A DNA stretch of 64,000 nucleotides, from contig JAKQEK010000406.1 of NCBI GenBank assembly GCA_029558535.1, positions 1 to 64,000 on the forward strand, read 5' to 3'. The DNA is from Bacteroidota bacterium. GTDB lineage: Bacteria > Bacteroidota > Bacteroidia > Bacteroidales > ML635J-15. Under the pieces are notes generated by a model, which was given only the letters and a program-made list of their open reading frames with translations, ran no database searches and was not told the DNA's origin. Of the stretch, positions 59,087-64,000 are shown piece after piece (position 1 is the stretch's first letter; the number at the start of each line of letters is the position of its first letter). A program made the position numbers and the translations under genes.

Positions 59087-60124
59087 CTATTTCGTTCTTT
59101 CAATAAAGAAAACCACGGCATTCGTAAATTCTACAGGTTCTGTCACAAACGGGTAATGTCCAGAATGTTCACAAATAACCAATGTTTTATCTGATGAGCC
59201 AACAAGGTTAATATAGTCTTCCCCCATAAGCTGCTTTGAGCAATTAACATCGAAACCGCCCCAAATTGCTACAGTTGGAATAGTAATTTGTGACAGTTTG
59301 TCAGAATAGTCAGTTTCCCAAAATATTTCTTTCAGGTAATCTTCTTTTGCCCAAAGTGATGACCAATTTGACAAATAACTAAAAAAGGAGTAATTGCCGA
59401 AAAACGTTGTAGGATCAATCAAAGTAAACAAATTAACGCTATCAATTTTAGCTGTTGCGTCACCGCACAAAAGCGAAAGTGCAGAAAAATCAGCTATTGT
59501 TGTTATTTCGTTATGACTTTCACAGAAATCCAAAGCTTCCTGCCAGATAGGATCTGTATTCCCTTTTGCGATTTCAATATCAGCTCGTTTTTTCAATTCT
59601 ATTAATTGATAATCCTTAACTGATTTGAGTTTATGTGCTCCGTCAATGTTAATAAAACCCTGAAAATCGTCTTGATTATTTGCTTCGGCAAGATATGCTG
59701 CCGAAAAACCGCCACCACAACTATGTCCCATCAAATAAAATTTGAATCCATCATCGTATCTGGTTTTTAATACTTTGACAACCTTTCCCAAATCATCAAG
59801 ATAACGTTCAACTGTAAAAACGCCACTGTTGTTACCTTGAGTAGAACCACTATTTCCCTGATCCCATAAAGCAATGGCGTAATGTGTTTTAAGTTGTTCA
59901 ATGTTTTTTTCGAAAATCCAGCTTCCTTCACCCGGACCACCATGAACAAAAAGAATAATTACCTTTGATTCGGTATTACCGACAACTTTAACAAGCATAT
60001 CATTTCCATTACTGCGAACAGCAAACAGATCATTTGCATCTGATGATATTAGTGCTTCATCTTTTGAGCATGAACTTAAAAATATTATAGTTAGAATAAA
60101 AAGTCCTAATATTTGTGTTTTCAT
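59087..60124 (-). CDS. Alpha/beta hydrolase lipoprotein (proline iminopeptidase-like)
   Basis: A 345-residue exported hydrolase. The start is ATG 60124, giving the lipoprotein signal MKTQILGLFILTIIFLSSCSKD (lipobox SSC); the longer frame adds ten unlikely residues. Motifs are the HGGPGEGSW oxyanion region, nucleophile Ser in GHSCGGGFSAAY, an acid in GGFDVNC and His in EHSGHYPF, typical of the alpha/beta hydrolase and proline iminopeptidase group. Anchoring to the cell envelope is expected. Its substrate is not evident. It follows the outer-membrane protein gene by 4 bases. Confidence 0.87.
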   Translation of the reverse strand: MKTQILGLFILTIIFLSSCSKDEALISSDANDLFAVRSNGNDMLVKVVGNTESKVIILFVHGGPGEGSWIFEKNIEQLKTHYAIALWDQGNSGSTQGNNSGVFTVERYLDDLGKVVKVLKTRYDDGFKFYLMGHSCGGGFSAAYLAEANNQDDFQGFINIDGAHKLKSVKDYQLIELKKRADIEIAKGNTDPIWQEALDFCESHNEITTIADFSALSLLCGDATAKIDSVNLFTLIDPTTFFGNYSFFSYLSNWSSLWAKEDYLKEIFWETDYSDKLSQITIPTVAIWGGFDVNCSKQLMGEDYINLVGSSDKTLVICEHSGHYPFVTEPVEFTNAVVFFIERTK

Positions 60125-60128
60125 AACT

Positions 60129-60782
60129 TTAGTTTTTTGATTTGTGATATTCATTAATCTCTTTTTGGAATGGCAATGAAGTTCTTAACCCTAACTCTGC
60201 CATAATATGAATAAGCGACCCTCCATTATAGGGAAACTGAACAAGAGGCTTTAATCTAACAAATGTACTTAATGGTAATTCTTCATTAGCTTTAGAAAAA
60301 TCCCAGCCGGCTTCTAACGAAAAAGCTATATTTCCATAAAAATACCCACCGGCAACAGTTGAGACTTCGCCATTTTCTTCAACATTGTATGTTGTACCGT
60401 GAATAAATGTTCTCATAAGTCCCAAATCTACTTGAATTCCTGTAATGAAACCACTTTGACGAGTTTTTCGCAAACCTATTCCTGAAGAAAGAATTAATGC
60501 AGAATTATAACCCTTGTGATTATACCAACCTAAATTTATTGGATTATACAATGTTTTTTCTACAATTTTGGAATTTTTCTTTGTTAGATAAGTCTTTTTC
60601 AGACTATTCTCAAATGTAATATTTAAACCCGGTTTCGTACCTAAATAATCGCCCATATAAGATAGCGAAACAGGTAAATTGTAAAGTACTTTTTCTCCGT
60701 ATTCCGAAGACTTCTGCGCCATTAACATTGTTGTGCTTAAAATAAGTATAAGAACAACGAAATCTCTTTTAATCATCTCCAT
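60129..60782 (-). CDS. Small outer-membrane-type protein of unknown function
   Basis: A 217-residue exported protein (signal peptide about 1-23, ending LMAQ). The mature part begins SSEYGEKVLYNLPVSLSYMGDYLGTKPGLNITFENSL and alternates beta strands (SALILSSGIGLRKTRQSGFITGIQVDLGLM, YFYGNIAFSLEAGWDF), suggesting a small outer-membrane barrel. It has no recognised domain. The start is one base after the stop of the Lcl protein gene. An ATG two codons downstream (60776) is an alternative start. Confidence 0.68.
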   Translation of the reverse strand: MEMIKRDFVVLILILSTTMLMAQKSSEYGEKVLYNLPVSLSYMGDYLGTKPGLNITFENSLKKTYLTKKNSKIVEKTLYNPINLGWYNHKGYNSALILSSGIGLRKTRQSGFITGIQVDLGLMRTFIHGTTYNVEENGEVSTVAGGYFYGNIAFSLEAGWDFSKANEELPLSTFVRLKPLVQFPYNGGSLIHIMAELGLRTSLPFQKEINEYHKSKN

Positions 60783-60783
60783 A

Positions 60784-62766
60784 TTATATATTTTTAATAA
60801 TTATATTTCTTACCGGTTTAAAACAATACTTACCGTATTTTTTATCAGCATAATAACCATCGTAGCCAAACTGAAAATTCACTCCCCACCCAAAAGTTGC
60901 CATAAACGTTGTCGAAGACCAGTAAAAGCCCAAAGGTTTTGTTTTTATTCCAGGGAAAACATCTTTATTATACCAATTTCCATCCGGGCACAAAAGATTT
61001 ACTAGGCTTGCAATTTCTTTGATTGAAGGTAATCTCCAATCATGATAATCTCCCAACTCAAGATTTTCACAAAATTGTAATGCATCGATTAGTGACATTT
61101 CGCCTGGCTCATCCTGCATCCACATAAGGCCTGTATTTACATCCGTAACAGTTTTATCCTTATTAACAATCAAATTGTATTTTTGCGGATTTCCAAAAAT
61201 TGGATTGAATCCCCCACGAACAGCTCTAACCGGATAAAACTTGTGATTAGAATAACAAATACTACAACCATAACCAAAATACACTCCCCACTGCATGTTT
61301 TTATTAGGAGCATAACTATCGTCAGACCAATAAAACTCTGTTTTTGTTTCAGGAAATAATTGAGTGTTTACTGCGGGAATTTCATCGTTGTATAGAACAA
61401 TTGAACGTAATTCCTCGCGATTTGGCATTCTCCAGTCAGAGAAGCCCCCAAAATTACATTTATTCAGATTATTTATATGCCCGTAAGCCTCTTTGAGATT
61501 ATACAATGCCTTGTCATTATTTACAGCATCTTTTTCAGGAGATTTTAATTCCCACATAAGACCTGTATTATTATCTTTTGTCATTAGCCATTCCCGATTA
61601 TTATTAACTTGATTGTCAAGCAGTTTTCCACCAAAACCTATCTTTTGATAACTACATGGATTAATAATATTATCTCCATTCTGTCCTTCAAAGGAAGTGT
61701 TTTTTGTTGATTTAAGGTAATTGCCTTGGTTGTCAAAACATTCTGTTTGTCCTGTATCCGGAAACAAAAATTTTGGTGAAGCCTGCCTTGTTTCAACATT
61801 CCTTACCGCACGTGACAATAACGGAGACATTTTTCCCGCATAATAGCCATCATATCCATAATTAAAATTTGTTACCCAAACAAAATCACCATTAAATACA
61901 CTTGATGAAAAATAATGAAGTAAAGGTGGAACCAAATTATCAACAGGGAAGAAATCCTTATAATACCACCATCCTTCGTTTCTTTCCAGATTTAAAATTG
62001 TATTTAGTTCTTTAATATTTGGTAATCGCCAATCATTGTGTCCCGCAAGTTCAAGTTTATGACAGTATTTTAATGTTTCAAACCAGTTCATACGAGGATT
62101 GTCCCCTTGTTGCCACATTAGCCCTGTAATTTTATCCGTAACAGTTCCATCACCATTATCAACAAAACGCGAAATGCCGGCTTTACCAAAATTTTCATCA
62201 TAGCCTGCTCTTACTGCAATAGCATACTGTTTAGACTGCTTACTAACAGCAGTTGCACTTCCAAAACCGGTAAAAATACCCCAACCCATGCAATCCTGCA
62301 TTTGATAAGTTTCGGCACACCAATATAAGCCAATCTTAATGTTGTAAAAATAATCTGTATTAATAGCAGGATTCATTTTTCCATAATCAATTATCGAACG
62401 AAGTTCATCTTTGTGTGGCAACCTCCAGTCATTGAAACCTCCATAGTTTGCCTTATTTAGATTATTGATGTAGTCTATTAAAGCTTCTTCCTGAGTATAT
62501 TTGCTTTCTACGTAATTCACTGCACCTTTATCAATTGATTTTATTTCCCAAATTAGTCCTGTATTATTATCTTTTACACATTTTGCTGATTTTTTTTCTG
62601 TTATATCTTCTTCATTATCAGTAAGTAATGTATAACTTAATGGATTCAAAGGATTTTTTCCGTCTTGCAGTGATAGGAAGTTGTCATTGTCAGGGAAAAT
62701 TATTTTCCCTGCCTCATCATAACAGTGATTAATTCCTGTGTCAGGGAATTTGAACTTTGTACTCAT
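60784..62766 (-). CDS. Four-repeat Lcl/DUF1566 domain protein without signal peptide
   Basis: A 660-residue protein (start at ATG 62766; the longer frame overlaps the WG gene). It contains four Lcl_C (DUF1566) units at about residues 5-175, 200-315, 335-500 and 520-655. Each has DNTGLIWE, GLMWQQ or GLMWMQ, then FNDWRLPHKDELRSIIDYG or DWRLPSIKEIASLVNL, and a YWSS/YWSDDSY element. Lcl_C is named after the Legionella collagen-like adhesin, where it binds surface glycans. This one lacks a signal peptide, which is odd for such a role, and it sits beside two WG-repeat genes. Confidence 0.85.
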   Translation of the reverse strand: MSTKFKFPDTGINHCYDEAGKIIFPDNDNFLSLQDGKNPLNPLSYTLLTDNEEDITEKKSAKCVKDNNTGLIWEIKSIDKGAVNYVESKYTQEEALIDYINNLNKANYGGFNDWRLPHKDELRSIIDYGKMNPAINTDYFYNIKIGLYWCAETYQMQDCMGWGIFTGFGSATAVSKQSKQYAIAVRAGYDENFGKAGISRFVDNGDGTVTDKITGLMWQQGDNPRMNWFETLKYCHKLELAGHNDWRLPNIKELNTILNLERNEGWWYYKDFFPVDNLVPPLLHYFSSSVFNGDFVWVTNFNYGYDGYYAGKMSPLLSRAVRNVETRQASPKFLFPDTGQTECFDNQGNYLKSTKNTSFEGQNGDNIINPCSYQKIGFGGKLLDNQVNNNREWLMTKDNNTGLMWELKSPEKDAVNNDKALYNLKEAYGHINNLNKCNFGGFSDWRMPNREELRSIVLYNDEIPAVNTQLFPETKTEFYWSDDSYAPNKNMQWGVYFGYGCSICYSNHKFYPVRAVRGGFNPIFGNPQKYNLIVNKDKTVTDVNTGLMWMQDEPGEMSLIDALQFCENLELGDYHDWRLPSIKEIASLVNLLCPDGNWYNKDVFPGIKTKPLGFYWSSTTFMATFGWGVNFQFGYDGYYADKKYGKYCFKPVRNIIIKNI

Positions 62767-62773
62767 AATTAAG

Positions 62774-63763
62774 TTATTTAGTGTTTTTCCAAATATATTC
62801 ACCTTGTTCATTAATAAACCCTATAATATTATCTTTTAAAGTATATGCGACACCACCCGAAAAGCCCAATGCCATATCATAAACAGCATCAATAATAACT
62901 TTACCTGTCATATCAATATAACCCCATTTCTTATTTTTTGAAAATCCGCATAATCCTTCTGTAAAAACCAAAACTGAATCAAACTGAAAGTCAATTACAG
63001 TTTTACCATTTTTATCAATAAACCCCCACAATCCGTTTTTTGTCACTCCTGCAAAACCTTCAGAATATACATTTGCCATACCAAATTGAGGTTCAACCAA
63101 CCATTTGCCATCATGTCCAATAAAACCCCATAAACCGTCCAAACATACAGGAGCAGCATTCTCACAATAAAAATAGAATAGTTTTGTTTGTTCTTTAAAA
63201 TCTTTATAAATCGGAGAAACGATTGATTTTCCATATTTATTGAGTATTCCCCATTTGTCATTTTTCTTATAAAAACAAAATCCCTCTGCAAAAATACTCA
63301 AGTCCTCAAACTTTTCATCGGTCAACAATTGTCCCGATTTATCAATAATTTGCCATTTTTCGCCGATTTTAACAGAAGCATAACCTTCACTAAAGCCGGT
63401 AACCATATCAAATATAGGCTCGATCTGATATTGTCCTTCTGTATTAATAAAACCCCATTTTCCATTTTGGTAATCCTTAACCCCTGCCAAACCTTCGAAA
63501 AACATTTGCGAATCGCCAAACTTTGGTTTAATTAGCAGTTTCCCCCTAACATCAACAAACCCCCACTTATCGTCCAGCATTATAGCAGCAGATTCTTCGG
63601 TAAAAAAGAAAACTTTATCAAATTCAGCATCTATAGCTGATTTACCGTCAGGAGTTATAAATCCCCATTTGTCATTTACTTTGACCGGAGCTAAACCATT
63701 ATAATTAAAATATGGTAGTCCACCAAGTAGTTTTAATCGTTTTTCAAGATGCTGATTTAACAT
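62774..63763 (-). CDS. WG-repeat protein
   Basis: A 329-residue protein made of about nine WG repeats (DKWGFITPDGKSAIDAEF, DKWGFVDVRGKLLIKPKF, GKWGFINTEGQYQIEPIF, GLWGFIGHDGKWLVEPQF, and others; the last, NIIGFINEQGEYIW, is diverged). WG (KWG) proteins form elongated beta structures of unknown function and are widespread in Bacteroidota. The start at ATG 63763 follows the stop of the next WG gene by 10 bases; the longer frame would overlap it. No signal peptide. Confidence 0.85.
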   Translation of the reverse strand: MLNQHLEKRLKLLGGLPYFNYNGLAPVKVNDKWGFITPDGKSAIDAEFDKVFFFTEESAAIMLDDKWGFVDVRGKLLIKPKFGDSQMFFEGLAGVKDYQNGKWGFINTEGQYQIEPIFDMVTGFSEGYASVKIGEKWQIIDKSGQLLTDEKFEDLSIFAEGFCFYKKNDKWGILNKYGKSIVSPIYKDFKEQTKLFYFYCENAAPVCLDGLWGFIGHDGKWLVEPQFGMANVYSEGFAGVTKNGLWGFIDKNGKTVIDFQFDSVLVFTEGLCGFSKNKKWGYIDMTGKVIIDAVYDMALGFSGGVAYTLKDNIIGFINEQGEYIWKNTK

Positions 63764-63773
63764 AATGTACTTT

Positions 63774-64000
63774 TTATGGTTCAATAAATAGAATTTTACC
63801 CTCACCTGTTAAATATTGTCTTTTACCATCTAATATTGCACAGGTAACATTGTCGAAAACACCAAAAGACATATCATATTTCGGTTCAACAAGAAATTTC
63901 CCTTTTGTGTCGAGATATCCCCATTTTCCATCAATTTTGGCACTTGCAATACCACTGCCAAAAGGATGAACTTGATCGAACAATGGTTCAATTACAATAT
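63774..64000 (-). CDS. WG-repeat protein, C-terminal part (cut by window edge)
   Basis: The minus strand from the right edge reads IVIEPLFDQVHPFGSGIASAKIDGKWGYLDTKG, then KFLVEPKYDMSFGVFDNVTCAILDGKRQYLTGEGKILFIEP and a stop. This is at least two WG repeats of a protein whose N-terminus lies beyond the window. It may be a separate gene or an extension of the neighbouring WG protein; the stop at 63774 separates them in this sequence. Confidence 0.7.
   Translation of the reverse strand, partial: IVIEPLFDQVHPFGSGIASAKIDGKWGYLDTKGKFLVEPKYDMSFGVFDNVTCAILDGKRQYLTGEGKILFIEP

Overview
This AT-rich window comes from a member of the Bacteroidota. The evidence is: seven proteins with type IX secretion (T9SS) C-terminal sorting domains, a CHU_C/SprB-repeat surface protein, a TonB-dependent receptor with a carboxypeptidase-like N-terminal domain, DUF349 and DUF5723 proteins, LytS/LytTR-type signalling, and promoters of the Bacteroidota form TTG-N18..20-TAnnTTTG with no clear Shine-Dalgarno sites. 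Order is less certain; an environmental Bacteroidales/Marinilabiliales-like organism is plausible. I saw no rRNA, tRNA, CRISPR array, transposase or integrase gene.

Layout. 1-681 has no gene but holds palindromes and short repeats. 682-9076 (minus): a beta-helix lipoprotein, a 1303-residue CHU_C adhesin, an ABC-F ATPase and trmD. 9222-17910 (plus): a DUF349 protein, a TonB-dependent receptor, pyrG and yidC, closely packed, then a terminator that touches the start of menG/ubiE. 17911-20155: a tandem repeat array in front of a LytS-like kinase and its LytTR regulator. 20190-27588 (minus): a CotH/lamin-tail protein, a DUF4382 lipoprotein, a T9SS protein, and two stretches of palindromic repeats mixed with remnants of T9SS and SprB genes.

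27589-36199 (minus) looks like one eight-gene transcript from a good promoter at 36170-36199: arylsulfotransferase-like protein, beta-propeller protein, CotH kinase-like protein, two small exported proteins, VTC polyphosphate-polymerase-like protein, DUF4956 membrane protein and DUF2490 outer-membrane protein. Together they suggest a cell-surface phosphate or sulfate transfer system. It is followed by rpsT and radC (plus), then a minus-strand group of alkyladenine glycosylase, guanine deaminase, O-antigen ligase-like protein, DUF5723 protein, a lipoprotein and a 920-residue membrane-anchored propeller protein.

46251-50476 holds a LysM lytic transglycosylase, two tandem paralogous secreted proteins, a YgjP-like metalloprotease with a small partner, and efp. 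From 50564 to the right edge, thirteen minus-strand genes follow each other with gaps of at most 36 bases: two WG-repeat proteins (one cut by the window edge), a four-repeat Lcl/DUF1566 protein, an outer-membrane protein, an alpha/beta hydrolase lipoprotein, a VOC protein, an AGE-family epimerase, then STAS, GlgX, STAS, an RsbW-like kinase, an NMT1-like binding protein and a Cache-HAMP-SpoIIE phosphatase. This is a complete partner-switching circuit built around a glycogen debranching enzyme. The two strongest candidates for undescribed systems are the CotH/VTC operon and this partner-switching operon.
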